Shown here: positions 25,214 to 34,509 of the stretch, one piece after another
Numbering within the stretch: the stretch's first letter is position 1
Layout: each line of letters starts with the position of its first letter
DNA from: Bacillus timonensis
Lineage (GTDB): Bacteria > Bacillota > Bacilli > Bacillales > Bacillaceae_L
Assembly (NCBI GenBank): GCA_020171895.1
Contig: JAIVAN010000008.1
Span: 1-36,752, forward strand
Reading direction: 5' to 3'
Length of the DNA stretch: 36,752 nt
Program-made: the position numbers and the translations under genes
The notes under the pieces: generated by a model
The model's database searches: none
What the model was told of the DNA's origin: nothing
What the model saw: the letters and a program-made list of their open reading frames with translations, nothing else

Positions 25214-25426
25214 TGGTTCTCCTCCGTTGACTTGTTATTTTTCTATGTAAACGTTGATTCTAAATTTTATATAGGGGTAGATGAAAATGATTCAATTACC
25301 CTATTTTCAGTGAGATGAATTATATGTTTAGGGTATTCTACTTGCCATTTAAATAAAAGCATTTTAATAATAGAAAAGTTAATGCTTATGTTATTAGAGT
25401 TGAAAGTTGAATTCTAGGAACCATTC

Positions 25427-25554
25427 GTGTTAATCGAAGTGGAAGGACCGAGACTCCTGCGGGAAAAGCGGTAGACGGGAGACCCCACAGGCGTAAGCCG
25501 AGGAGGCTCCCGCACCGCCCGCGGAAAGCGAGGTCCTGCAACGTAGATTAACAC
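25427..25554 (+). repeat. 130-bp structured repeat, copy R6 (full core, 128 bp)
   Basis: The core runs from GTGTTAATC (25427-25435) to GATTAACAC (25546-25554). Pairs: GCGGT/ACCGC, CGGGAG/CTCCCG, AGGACC/GGTCCT. These differ from the matching positions of other copies on both sides of each stem. The arms are less well kept. It sits in the divergent pssA-vanZ gap; the remaining sequence (25214-25426 and 25555-25779) shows no other feature. Confidence 0.88.
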
Positions 25555-25779
25555 CCCTATATAGAGTGAAGTCTATTTTCATTAGCCTAATGGATTATTT
25601 ATCCTTTATACTTTCCTATTATATATTCAATAACCAACTAACGCATTAATTTTTCATTTTTTCTTATAAGTTTTATAAAGAAATCATGCATAATATATTC
25701 CATTCCTCTATTTTCTTTACTTAACACTTGTAATAAAATGGAATGAACAGATTGGCTTAGTTAGGAGTGTTTCTTACAA

Positions 25780-26277
25780 TTGGAAAAACGACAGATATGG
25801 TGGTTGCTTGTCATTGTTTTCTGTATTGGGATCTTTATTGCAACAGAGTCACCTGCATTTACAGGCAAGCATACTGAACAAATACTACGTGAAAAGATAG
25901 AACCTCCAGCAGATCTTCCAATTGGAGAAGACACTATCAGCAAACAAGGGAATTCTGATCATGACTCAGTGCGAATTTTAAACGTCATCTTAAGAAAATC
26001 AACACATTTCATTACCTTTGGATTTCTTGCTATATTCGTTTTACAAGCGTTGAAACCAACACGCTTTTATTATGTATATGCATGGCTGTTTTCATCCGTA
26101 TATGGAGCCATAGACGAGTGGCATCAATCGTTTATAGATGAACGGACAGCGCAAGTACAAGATGCAATCATCGACTCAGCTGGAGCCTTTATATTTTTAC
26201 TGGTTTTTTATTTAGGGAAGACATTCTTTAAAAATAAAAAAATGGAACGATCATCTAGACACCTTGAACCTCGGTAA
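25780..26277 (+). CDS. VanZ-like membrane protein
   Basis: 165 residues. TTG start 10 nt after AGGAGTG. A TM helix at 7-24 is followed by an external loop, then RKSTHFITFGFLAIFVLQAL, VYGAIDEWHQSFIDERTAQV, DAIIDSAGAFIFLLVFYL. The KxxHFxxFGxLA and DExHQ...R.....D...N/S.G pattern is that of the VanZ family. VanZ gives low-level teicoplanin resistance in enterococci; most chromosomal relatives have no known role. It is a single gene. Confidence 0.88.
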   Translation: MEKRQIWWLLVIVFCIGIFIATESPAFTGKHTEQILREKIEPPADLPIGEDTISKQGNSDHDSVRILNVILRKSTHFITFGFLAIFVLQALKPTRFYYVYAWLFSSVYGAIDEWHQSFIDERTAQVQDAIIDSAGAFIFLLVFYLGKTFFKNKKMERSSRHLEPR

Positions 26278-26339
26278 GCGGTTTTGGGTGTTTTTCATGA
26301 CGGTTTTATTTTATTATTATGGAGAAAAAGAAAAGCAAA

Positions 26340-26372
26340 ATAGACCAAAATCCTAAACGAATTTTGGTCTAT
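26340..26372 (-). terminator. Terminator of the amylopullulanase-like gene
   Basis: ATAGACCAAAAT (26340-26351) is inverted at ATTTTGGTCTAT (26361-26372). On the minus strand the stem is followed by a T-rich tract. It may also end the vanZ transcript from the other side. Confidence 0.85.
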
Positions 26373-26383
26373 CTTATTATATA

Positions 26384-29300
26384 TTACGCTTCTACTCTCC
26401 TACGACGCTGTACGATAAACAATGCTCCACCCGTTGCGAGTAACAGCATTCCGACGAACAATGCATGAAACATAGAAGTCGCTGTTTTTGGCATTTTGTA
26501 GCCAGCTTTTGGTGCAGGAATTTCGGAAGGCTCTTCACTTGGCGCTAACTCAAATGCAGCAAATGTGCTAAAGTGGTTTGTCTCAACAGTGACATAACCA
26601 TCTTCATAAGTTCCACCTACAAGCTCCCACTTCTTCTTTTCTTCATTGTAATAGTAAACTTTTACGTCCTCAGCACTTTTTACATTTTCTACTTTAAGGA
26701 CAATTGTCATTGGTGCATTGAAGTGATGATACGTTGTATTTCCAGCTTTTACAGTGAAATCATACACTGCACTACTAGCATTTTTCACATCCTTCATACG
26801 TTCAATGTTTAGCGTTACTGCACCATTTGGTAAATTTGATACCGGCACGAACAGGAACATATCTTCATTTGCAATCTTAATCGTTATAGACTTTTCTTTT
26901 AGAAGTGCTACTTGCTCTTCTGTTAATTCAATTGCAAAGATTTTTTCTTTTTCAAGATTGACTGTCAGAATGCCTTGATCTTGTAATTCCTCAATCACGG
27001 CTGTATCAATCGTTACTTTTCCTTTTTTCACTTTCGGTTTTGTTTCTTTTTCTTTTAATTTTTCACCTTTATCCTCGCCAGGTTCTTCGCCACCATCACC
27101 TGGTTCTTCTGGTGTTTCGCCATCCCCCGGCTCTTCGCCTCCTGGTTTTTCACCACGATAAACGGTTAGCTTGTATGCTTTCGTATTTTTACCAATTGCA
27201 CCACCATCGTTTTGGAAGATATTTTGCTTACTCTCTTCAGACGGTTCAATTGTAAGTTCAATGTCATTTTGTCCTTCTACAAGTGAGACTGTGTGGCTAA
27301 ATGTCATATCATCATTGATGACAACCTGTTCACCAGCGATTGTTAATACTCCGCCTTTAATTGCATTTCCTTTAATCTCAATCGTTTTTTGATCCGCGTT
27401 TACCGTTGCGTTATTTTCTGGGGATGATACCACTAGTGGCATATCAATCCAACGAAGTAAATAGTCTTGAACCACCATTTTGTTGTTGCCTTGGTTTTGA
27501 ACCACTACTTTAAGGTCTGTACCAATTGCTCCATAGCCATAGTAGCTCACGTCATCATCTGATCGATCATTACGCGTATGGTCAGGTAGACCTTCTTGGT
27601 CCCAAGAACCGCCTTTTACGTACTTATAAGTGATTTCAGTTCCTTCTTGTACTTCAACTGTATATTCCCAGTCTGCTGTTACTGCACCGTTACGAGACAT
27701 TTGCCATGCACCCGTGTTCCATCCATTTAAGCTATTAGGCATTGTAACGTTTGCTGTTAGTGGTGTGTAGCTAGGTGCATTTACTTTGAACGTTACTTCT
27801 ACCATCACGATATCAGGTGTAACAGTTACTGTATTCGATTCTACTTTGTTACCAGCTTTATCATAGACAACTACTTGATATTCATATGTCTTTCCGTTTT
27901 CTACTTGGTAATCGCGATAGGTTGTTTTTGATACGTCTGTTAGGATATCAAGAAGAGCCCCATCTCGAATGATTGTAATTAAATATGGCTCATCTGCATT
28001 TACAAGCTCCCAGCTTAAATTCACTTGTCCTGACTCTTGGATAGGCTGGGCAAGAATGACTTTTTCAGCCGGTGCTGTTGTGTCATTTGTGTCTTGAGTA
28101 AGTGTAACTGTCTTCACTTCGGTATATTTCCACTCACGCCCAAGATCTGAAGATATACCGATACGGTACTCATACGTGCCTGTCGTAAACGGAATGAATG
28201 AACCAGCAAATACGTTGTTATTACCAGCTTGACCCGTATATACTGCATCATTCGTTACCCAAGCATTTTCACCTACTTTTCTTACTTCAAGCTTTGCCAT
28301 TACACCTTCTGCTTGACTAACCTCTGTTGCACCTGAAACCCAAAGCTCAGCTTGAACAGTATATGTTTTCGAAAGGTCAAGTGAACTTTCTTCAAGCTGT
28401 GTTAAGTTACCAATCCATGCTGATGATAAATCATAGTGAGGAATGACAGCTTCAGAAATGGTTTTAACAGACTCATTTCCATTATTATCTACTGCCGTTA
28501 CCGCATAGAAGTACGTACGACCATTTTGCAGATCGTTTACTGTAAATGTTTTGTCTGACGTTGTACCAATCTGCTTGAAAAGAGCTCCTTTGATATTCGA
28601 CTGGTAAATCACATATTCAGAAGCATTTCCTTCCCAAGTTAATGATACTGATTTAGATCCTTCTGTTACTGCTAGTGAAGTGACGGCATTTGGAGCTGCT
28701 GACAGCGTTTCAGAAATTAACATACGCCCACTCATTGCCGGTACTGTCATTTCTACTGTTCCATTTGCCGTTACAGTTGTATAGCTTGTTTGTAGAGCAT
28801 CTGTTAATGTTACACCATTTGCTACTAAATCTTTTACGTTTACCGTAAACGTTTTACTTTCATTACCTCTGTTAATTGCAACGATCGCCGCTTTTTCAGT
28901 ATTTGTACGAACGTAAGCTAACACATCGTCTTTTGCATATGCATGTGTTAATTCTCCATATGCAAATAGTTTTGCGTTGTCTTCACGGATTTTTCCGATT
29001 TTTTTGTAATGATTGATTAAATCTTGATCTTCGTTACCCCAAGGGTATGTGCGACGGTCATCTGGATCCTTCGAACCCGTAACACCTGCTTCGTCTCCAT
29101 AATAAATTGTTGGAGCTCCTGCATAACCCATTTGTATAATGGAAGCAAGCTTTAAACGCTTAACACCAAGCGCATGATTATAATTTGGGTCCCATTCAGC
29201 ACGATCATATGAATCTGATCCATTACCAAGAAGGTACACAGCTCTCGGCGTATCATGTGAACCCATTAAGTTCATCAGCGCATAAAATGCTTCATTTGGA

Positions 29301-32149
29301 TAATCCTCTTGAACAGCTTTTAGTTGCTGCTCCGCTTGAGTTGCATTACCATTTTTCAAGTAACTCATGATCGCACGTTCAAAGCGATAGTTCATCACCG
29401 AATCATATTGATCCCCAAGGAAGTATTTTGACGCATCATCCCAAATTTCTCCAAGAATTAATGGCTCATCTCCGTCGTTAAGGGTTGCACCATTGTCATA
29501 ACCGTTTCCTTTTAATTCTTTACGGAACTCTCTCCAAAATTCCATGTCCACTTCGTTGGCAACATCTAAACGCCAACCTGATCCACCACGAGTTAACCAG
29601 CTTTTTGCTACTGAATCTTCTTCATACATAATGTAATCTGCAAAACGTTGGTTATTTAACTCTGAACCATAATCAACGATGTCACCTTCTATTGACTTAA
29701 TTTCTGGTAAACTATCGAATCCCCACCACGCTTGATAGCTGTATCGCTCATATGGTGTACCAACATCTACTTTTTTGTTTTCGATATTAAACCAATTATG
29801 GAAGCCATATGATGAAAACAGCTGTCCTTCTGCCTTAAATTTCGCTTCTACTTGTTCAATTGCTTTTGCCTCTGTAAGACCTTCATTATTCATTAGATCA
29901 TATATTGCTGCCCAATATTCATAAGCACCAACTGTGTCGTATTTTCCATAACGGTCAAAATAAATGGAGTCATCCGCTACGTGATTAAATACGCCATCTA
30001 AGATTAAGTGCATATCACGTTTTTGTAATTCTTTTGTAAACGCATCAAATTCTTCAGGTGTTCCAAACATCGGATCGATTGCTTTAAAATCAGTCGCATC
30101 ATACTTGTGATTTGATGCTGCGTATGCGATTGGGTTTAAATAGATGGTATTTACTCCAAGTGATTGAAGGTAATCTAGTTTTTGGTGTACCCCAGCAATA
30201 TCTCCACCGAAGAAATCATTACTCCACTCACCATCACCTGTATATTGTTCTGGCTTCTTTTCTTTAATACGCGGGTTATCAGGTAAAGCTGACCAGCTTG
30301 AAGGTTTTTCAATTGGTTGATAGCCTCTAGCGTATTCTTTGTTATCATCATTTTCCGCGTTTCCGTTAAAGAAACGATCAGGGAAGATTTGATACACAAC
30401 CGCTTCCTTCATCCAATCAGGTGTTGTAAAGGTTGGATCAAAAACTGTTAGTTGGAATAATCCAGCATTACGATCAGATGCACTTCCGACTCCACCTTCA
30501 GTTGAGTCCTCACCATATTCAGCAACTGAATCACCATCACCAACTATAAACTTATAACCATGTACTCCCTTTGCAGTTGATGTAAATGTCGTTTCCCAAA
30601 ATTCAACTTGGCCTTTTCCTTCCACTTCTGTCCAACCAGCATACTTCATTTTTAGCATCTTTGAGTCGCCAGTTAGATAGTTTTTCACATATACACTTGC
30701 TCTAGAAAGGTCATCTTTTTTTGCTGCTAAGCGTAACGTTACTTTCTCACCTGCTGCAATCGCACCAAATGGTTGGCGATACGCTTCGTGCCACGTATCA
30801 TGGAAAAGTTTATCTTTGCTTACTAAACCATCTGAACCATTAGGGTTGTAGTCTGTTAATACTTCCTTTGTTTTGTCATTAAATGAGATTGTAATTTCAG
30901 CATCTTCCATTACATTTAATACAAAATCTTCACCAGGGTATGCCTCTGTTCCATTCCAAGAGTTACCTAAAACCACTTTAAATTTATGGTTTCCTTTTGG
31001 TATCACGGATGTAAATTTATACACATGATCAAAATCATAATCTGTTAAAAATGCAGTAGATTCACTTGGAGCCCACTCGCTACCTGCATTGATATCTGGT
31101 TGAATATCTCCCACAATTCTTGGCATTTTCTCTGCTGCGATCATCCAATAGTGCGTAGAGTCAGCCATTCTATGGGTTTCATCATGATAATAGAAGGTCA
31201 CTTCTGTTTCTTGCTCTAACGTTAACTTAATATTATCTCCACTTTTAGCACCACCAGCCCCATAGTTTTCATCCCATGAACCTATCGCTACTTTGTATTC
31301 GTAGCTTCCAGCTGGTAGTGTTCCAGTAAACGTATAAAGATTGTCGCCTACATGCGTCATTTTTGTCGTAGCTGCTGCAGGATCCCATTCTTTGTCGTGA
31401 CCTAGTTCATCCTGTAAGCTTCCTACTAAAATTACATTTCGTCCTTCTGTCGGCTTCTCTTCTTTTGTTACATCTGTTGTTACTTCTTTCGTATTAGCAT
31501 TAAAAAAGAACGTTACTATTGCTTGTTCAGCTAAAGACAACGTTGCGTTGCTTGATGGGTACTCCTCTCCCCAATCATTACCTAGCACTATTTTAAACTC
31601 ATAATCTCCTGCCGGAACTTCAGCAGTATATGTATAGACATGGTCGAAACGATCGTCTACAAGAAGTGCTGTTGACTCTTTAGGGTTCCAGTTTCCACCA
31701 TTCTTCATGACTTCTTGTAAACTACCAACTAATCTCGGTTGTTTTTCTGCTACGATAGGGGTGTAATGTGTTGAATCTGCCACCTGATTTGTATAATCAT
31801 TGTAGTAAAACGTTACTTCTGTCTCACTAGCTAGAGATAGCGGGATGTTCCCTCCATCTCTTCCGTAGCTTTCATCCCAGCTACCAATGGCAATTTTATA
31901 TTCATAATCTCCTTGTGGCAGTGTAGCTGTGTATTCGTAAAAACCGTTTCCTACGTATTTCATCTTCGTTACAGTTGATCCTGGATCCCAATCTGTACCA
32001 CCTACTTTTGATTGAAAATTACCAGTCACTACTACATTTCTTCCTTCATCTGTCTCAGCGTTTGCAAACGGCACCGAACCAGCAAACATCTGCATGATGA
32101 GTGTAAAAATCATCAATAGTGACAGAGATTTTAAATGTTTTCTCTTCAA
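26384..32149 (-). CDS. Secreted, wall-anchored GH13 amylopullulanase-like enzyme, 1921 aa
   Basis: The TTG at 32149 lies 7 nt after AAGGGAGGA and gives a Sec signal ending FANA (cleavage after about 31). In order: four tandem X25-like starch-binding modules in an A-B-A-B pattern (about 37-440); an E-set/CBM34-type N domain; a GH13 barrel with GGDIAGVHQKLDYL, DGVFNH, GWRLDVANEVD (nucleophile Asp862), LILGEIW (acid/base Glu901) and GSHDTPR (Asp966). Then fibronectin III and amylopullulanase-type beta domains, a CBM20-like region, an acidic Pro/Gly/Glu linker, a surface beta domain and the sorting signal MPKTA, TM helix and RRRR tail. It should cut alpha-1,4/1,6 glucans (pullulan, starch) at the wall. 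Two cre-like sites lie upstream. Confidence 0.93.
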   Translation of the reverse strand: MKRKHLKSLSLLMIFTLIMQMFAGSVPFANAETDEGRNVVVTGNFQSKVGGTDWDPGSTVTKMKYVGNGFYEYTATLPQGDYEYKIAIGSWDESYGRDGGNIPLSLASETEVTFYYNDYTNQVADSTHYTPIVAEKQPRLVGSLQEVMKNGGNWNPKESTALLVDDRFDHVYTYTAEVPAGDYEFKIVLGNDWGEEYPSSNATLSLAEQAIVTFFFNANTKEVTTDVTKEEKPTEGRNVILVGSLQDELGHDKEWDPAAATTKMTHVGDNLYTFTGTLPAGSYEYKVAIGSWDENYGAGGAKSGDNIKLTLEQETEVTFYYHDETHRMADSTHYWMIAAEKMPRIVGDIQPDINAGSEWAPSESTAFLTDYDFDHVYKFTSVIPKGNHKFKVVLGNSWNGTEAYPGEDFVLNVMEDAEITISFNDKTKEVLTDYNPNGSDGLVSKDKLFHDTWHEAYRQPFGAIAAGEKVTLRLAAKKDDLSRASVYVKNYLTGDSKMLKMKYAGWTEVEGKGQVEFWETTFTSTAKGVHGYKFIVGDGDSVAEYGEDSTEGGVGSASDRNAGLFQLTVFDPTFTTPDWMKEAVVYQIFPDRFFNGNAENDDNKEYARGYQPIEKPSSWSALPDNPRIKEKKPEQYTGDGEWSNDFFGGDIAGVHQKLDYLQSLGVNTIYLNPIAYAASNHKYDATDFKAIDPMFGTPEEFDAFTKELQKRDMHLILDGVFNHVADDSIYFDRYGKYDTVGAYEYWAAIYDLMNNEGLTEAKAIEQVEAKFKAEGQLFSSYGFHNWFNIENKKVDVGTPYERYSYQAWWGFDSLPEIKSIEGDIVDYGSELNNQRFADYIMYEEDSVAKSWLTRGGSGWRLDVANEVDMEFWREFRKELKGNGYDNGATLNDGDEPLILGEIWDDASKYFLGDQYDSVMNYRFERAIMSYLKNGNATQAEQQLKAVQEDYPNEAFYALMNLMGSHDTPRAVYLLGNGSDSYDRAEWDPNYNHALGVKRLKLASIIQMGYAGAPTIYYGDEAGVTGSKDPDDRRTYPWGNEDQDLINHYKKIGKIREDNAKLFAYGELTHAYAKDDVLAYVRTNTEKAAIVAINRGNESKTFTVNVKDLVANGVTLTDALQTSYTTVTANGTVEMTVPAMSGRMLISETLSAAPNAVTSLAVTEGSKSVSLTWEGNASEYVIYQSNIKGALFKQIGTTSDKTFTVNDLQNGRTYFYAVTAVDNNGNESVKTISEAVIPHYDLSSAWIGNLTQLEESSLDLSKTYTVQAELWVSGATEVSQAEGVMAKLEVRKVGENAWVTNDAVYTGQAGNNNVFAGSFIPFTTGTYEYRIGISSDLGREWKYTEVKTVTLTQDTNDTTAPAEKVILAQPIQESGQVNLSWELVNADEPYLITIIRDGALLDILTDVSKTTYRDYQVENGKTYEYQVVVYDKAGNKVESNTVTVTPDIVMVEVTFKVNAPSYTPLTANVTMPNSLNGWNTGAWQMSRNGAVTADWEYTVEVQEGTEITYKYVKGGSWDQEGLPDHTRNDRSDDDVSYYGYGAIGTDLKVVVQNQGNNKMVVQDYLLRWIDMPLVVSSPENNATVNADQKTIEIKGNAIKGGVLTIAGEQVVINDDMTFSHTVSLVEGQNDIELTIEPSEESKQNIFQNDGGAIGKNTKAYKLTVYRGEKPGGEEPGDGETPEEPGDGGEEPGEDKGEKLKEKETKPKVKKGKVTIDTAVIEELQDQGILTVNLEKEKIFAIELTEEQVALLKEKSITIKIANEDMFLFVPVSNLPNGAVTLNIERMKDVKNASSAVYDFTVKAGNTTYHHFNAPMTIVLKVENVKSAEDVKVYYYNEEKKKWELVGGTYEDGYVTVETNHFSTFAAFELAPSEEPSEIPAPKAGYKMPKTATSMFHALFVGMLLLATGGALFIVQRRRRVEA

Positions 32150-32182
32150 TGTGATTCCTCCCTTAATCTTTATTTCTTTTTG

Positions 32183-32196
32183 TGAAATCGTTTGCA
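32183..32196. promoter_or_regulatory. cre-like site 1 (CcpA)
   Basis: TGAAATCGTTTGCA matches the catabolite responsive element TGWAANCGNTNWCA with one mismatch. It lies 34-47 nt ahead of the TTG start of the amylopullulanase-like gene, so glucose repression is likely. Confidence 0.65.
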
Positions 32197-32239
32197 CATT
32201 TATGTAAAAAAATACGAAGTTGAGTTATAAATTCTAAAA

Positions 32240-32253
32240 TGCAATCGCTTTCA
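32240..32253. promoter_or_regulatory. cre-like site 2 (CcpA or a LacI-family regulator)
   Basis: TGCAATCGCTTTCA matches the cre consensus with one mismatch, 44 nt beyond the inner end of site 1. A second LacI-family regulator such as a MalR type could use one of the two sites. No firm -35/-10 boxes could be assigned on the minus strand. Confidence 0.58.
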
Positions 32254-32394
32254 CAGTTACATAGATTAAGAGTATCATGTTGACAGAATTATTTCAATCT
32301 TTCATCTAGTAAAGAATTTCGACAGTTTATTGAACTTTATTATGCTTTTTTAAGAAGGAATAATAGGTAGAATTGCACGCTGAATTTTAAATCG

Positions 32395-32610
32395 TACAAC
32401 GGAAGATGAAAATGTGAAATTTTAGAATGTTGGATTCAAGTATCTTAGTTGTGTTAACCGTAGTGGAAGAACCGAGACTCCTGCGGGAGATAGCGCTAGG
32501 CCCCCGACCCCACAGGCAAAGCCGAGGAGGCTCAAGAAGCGCCCCGCGGAAAGCGAGAGTTCTGCAACGGAGATTAACACCCCAAGTACAGAGTAGTATT
32601 TTCAGGGTAG
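32395..32610 (+). repeat. 130-bp structured repeat, copy R7 (full)
   Basis: The core is 32451-32580 (130 bp), GTGTTAACC to GATTAACAC. The outer stem has one C/A mismatch here. Internal pairs GCGGG/CCCGC, GCGCT/AGCGC and AGAAC/GTTCT match. The right arm ends TTTTCAGGGTAG at 32610. It lies in the divergent gap between the amylopullulanase-like and sigma-factor genes. Confidence 0.88.
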
Positions 32611-32718
32611 TCAATACTTTTATAATAGATACAAATTTTCTCAAAAAAATGAATCTTCCCTCTTCTTTCTTACGTCAAAGGATTACAATAAAATAGAAAA
32701 GATATGAGGGGGGAGCAA

Positions 32719-33276
32719 ATGAGATCACAAGCCCATAATGAAGGAACATCACCATTAAACACGGACATCCCTTCATTTGAGGAATTACTTACCACATACG
32801 GGAAACCACTAACTAGCTTCGCATACTCCTATCTGAAGGATTGGGGATTAGCAGAGGATATTGTACAAGAAGTATTTGTAAGTGTTTATAAGAATTTAGA
32901 CACCTTCGAAGGCAGATCCTCTGTGAAAACATGGATATATAGTATTGCAGCTAACAAATGCAAGGATTACTTAAGAAAAAACTACTTTAAATATACATCC
33001 TTAGTTAAGTTCATTCCAAAGTCGTTATTAGCTACAAAAGAAACACCTGAAGAACTCGTATTAACCAGAACAGCAAATCAAGAATTAGCTGCAAAGATTA
33101 TGGAGCTTCCTGTTAAATATCGTGAAGTTATTATTTTATATTATTATGAAGATTTATCTTTAAGCGAAGCTGCCAAATTACTAGAAATGAATGTATCTAC
33201 CGTAAAGACAAGAATCCAACGAGCTAGGAAACTATTAGAAGGTCAATTGAAGGGAGGAGAATTTAATGGCATATGA
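32719..33276 (+). CDS. ECF-type RNA polymerase sigma factor
   Basis: 185 residues. The ATG at 32719 follows AGGGGGGAG closely; an in-frame ATG at 32704 has no SD. Region 2 is seen as FAYSYLKDWGLAEDIVQEVF and FEGRSSVKTWIYSIAANKCK, binding core enzyme and the -10. Region 4 is LPVKYREVIILYYYEDLSLS, EAAKLLEMNVSTVKTRIQRA, binding the -35. The following gene overlaps it by 11 nt and encodes a membrane protein, the usual sigma/anti-sigma arrangement. No autoregulatory promoter could be recognised. Target genes unknown. Confidence 0.93.
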   Translation: MRSQAHNEGTSPLNTDIPSFEELLTTYGKPLTSFAYSYLKDWGLAEDIVQEVFVSVYKNLDTFEGRSSVKTWIYSIAANKCKDYLRKNYFKYTSLVKFIPKSLLATKETPEELVLTRTANQELAAKIMELPVKYREVIILYYYEDLSLSEAAKLLEMNVSTVKTRIQRARKLLEGQLKGGEFNGI

Positions 33277-34171
33277 TCATAAACAAGTAAAGCGAGCACT
33301 AGATGAGTCCATTTATTCTGACAACCCTTTTAATGAACAAAGTAAAGAGAAAATTCTTCAGCAAGTAACTACACAACACATAACTAACCGACCATTTTCT
33401 TCTAGGTGGCTTCACTTAGGTCTTACTGGCGTCGTTTTTGCAATCGTTCTGTTTGGCTTATCGGCAGTTATTTTACAAAGCTTTGACGGTGGTAAAGGAC
33501 CTTCTAATCAATCTGACCTTATTCTTGAAAAAGAAGAGAAGAAACAGAAAAAGGAAGAGAAAGAAAAGCAATCGGAGAATGATCAAAAGAAGATTAACGA
33601 AAAGGAAGAAAAGAAAGAGACTACTGAAAAACCAACTGAAGAGGAAAAAAGAAATGTAGGCGTAAAAGAAGCAGAACAGAAGGATGGAAAAGAGGCTACA
33701 CCTAGTGTCGAATATGAATATATTTATGATGGTACCATTGCTAAATATATGATTAAAGAAAAGTACGACGATGCTGTTCTTTTTAAAAGTGGTCAAAAGG
33801 ATAAAGTGAAGAAGACCGTTTCAGATATTCATCACTATTTAGATGATTTATTTGGTTACGGAAGAATTGAAACCCTCGACTTAGGGAGAATCAGGGGTGG
33901 TGACCTTCACAATTCTTTCATGGAAAATGTAATAGAACCAATCGCTTATTTAAGAGGACACGGTTTTGCGCCATCTATGGTAATTTATGACATGGTGAAT
34001 GCACAAGGACTTCATTACATTGGAGATGAAATGGCTTACCGCTATATGCATCGTATATTTCACGATTTAGACCATCATTTAAACGGAGAACATAATGGTT
34101 CCTATACATGGGGAATAACCGAAGCGTATGGCGACCCAACCTCAGTGGAGAAATATGTAGAAGGACGATAG
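33266..34171 (+). CDS. Membrane partner of the sigma factor (probable anti-sigma), His-rich outer tail
   Basis: 301 residues, SD AGGGAGGAG inside the sigma gene. A cytoplasmic N-terminus (1-48) and one TM helix (50-71) are followed by a very charged stretch (about 86-150, EEKKQKKEEKEKQ type, probably coiled or extended) and an external domain of 140 residues. The tail holds HH pairs (DIHHYLDD) and FHDLDHHLNGEHNG, which could bind a metal. The N-terminus lacks the HxxxCxxC zinc motif of ZAS anti-sigma factors. Position and topology suggest an anti-sigma factor sensing an outside signal; direct sequence evidence for that role is missing. Confidence 0.75.
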   Translation: MAYDHKQVKRALDESIYSDNPFNEQSKEKILQQVTTQHITNRPFSSRWLHLGLTGVVFAIVLFGLSAVILQSFDGGKGPSNQSDLILEKEEKKQKKEEKEKQSENDQKKINEKEEKKETTEKPTEEEKRNVGVKEAEQKDGKEATPSVEYEYIYDGTIAKYMIKEKYDDAVLFKSGQKDKVKKTVSDIHHYLDDLFGYGRIETLDLGRIRGGDLHNSFMENVIEPIAYLRGHGFAPSMVIYDMVNAQGLHYIGDEMAYRYMHRIFHDLDHHLNGEHNGSYTWGITEAYGDPTSVEKYVEGR

Positions 34172-34175
34172 GTTC

Positions 34176-34207
34176 AAAGGGGACATTTTCTGTTCCCTTT
34201 TTTTTAT
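34176..34207 (+). terminator. Terminator of the sigma/anti-sigma operon
   Basis: AAAGGGGACA (34176-34185) pairs with TGTTCCCTTT (34191-34200) with one G-T pair, followed by a run of T to 34205. Confidence 0.88.
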
Positions 34208-34217
34208 CAAAAAAAGC

Positions 34218-34240
34218 CCTACTAAAACGAGTCTAGTAGG
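34218..34240 (-). terminator. Terminator-like hairpin facing left
   Basis: CCTACTA (34218-34224) is inverted at TAGTAGG (34234-34240). On the minus strand it is followed by GCTTTTTTT. No minus-strand gene lies to its right, so it either backs up the adjacent terminator or ends an unseen small or antisense transcript. Confidence 0.5.
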
Positions 34241-34274
34241 AGAAAGAGAGAAATATAAAGGTATTGCACTAAAA

Positions 34275-34295
34275 TTGTTTGAGAGGATCAAACAA
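34275..34295. other. Perfect short hairpin
   Basis: TTGTTTGA (34275-34282) and TCAAACAA (34288-34295) form an 8-bp stem with a 5-nt loop. It has no close T-run. It lies in the 330-nt gap before the HTH-TPR gene; role unknown. Confidence 0.4.
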
Positions 34296-34363
34296 CCCCA
34301 CACTGACTTTTTACAAAAAATGGATGATTTTCATCGACACTTAATGTAAACTAGAAGTATATC

Positions 34364-34383
34364 AGTGATAACAGTATATCACT
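34364..34383. promoter_or_regulatory. Inverted repeat upstream of the HTH-TPR gene
   Basis: AGTGATA (34364-34370) and TATCACT (34377-34383), with a 6-nt spacer, lie about 125 nt before the regulator gene. A candidate operator, perhaps for its own product. The remaining gap is AT-rich leader. Confidence 0.35.
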
Positions 34384-34509
34384 ATAAATTTTTCTGGTAA
34401 TTTCTGAAAAAAGGGAAATTTCACTCAAAAATAGCCAATTACATAATAAATACTACTCTTTTTACATAAAAATATAAATTTACTAATATTTTGGATAAGG
34501 ATGGAACGC

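Noticed and set aside
32280-32308. TTGACA at 32280 as a plus-strand promoter
   Set aside because: No good -10 box lies 16-18 bp downstream, and the next plus-strand gene is 400 nt away beyond the repeat.
33473-33796. Minus-strand frame opposite the charged part of the anti-sigma gene
   Set aside because: Phe/Leu-rich shadow of the Lys/Glu codons on the other strand, without SD.
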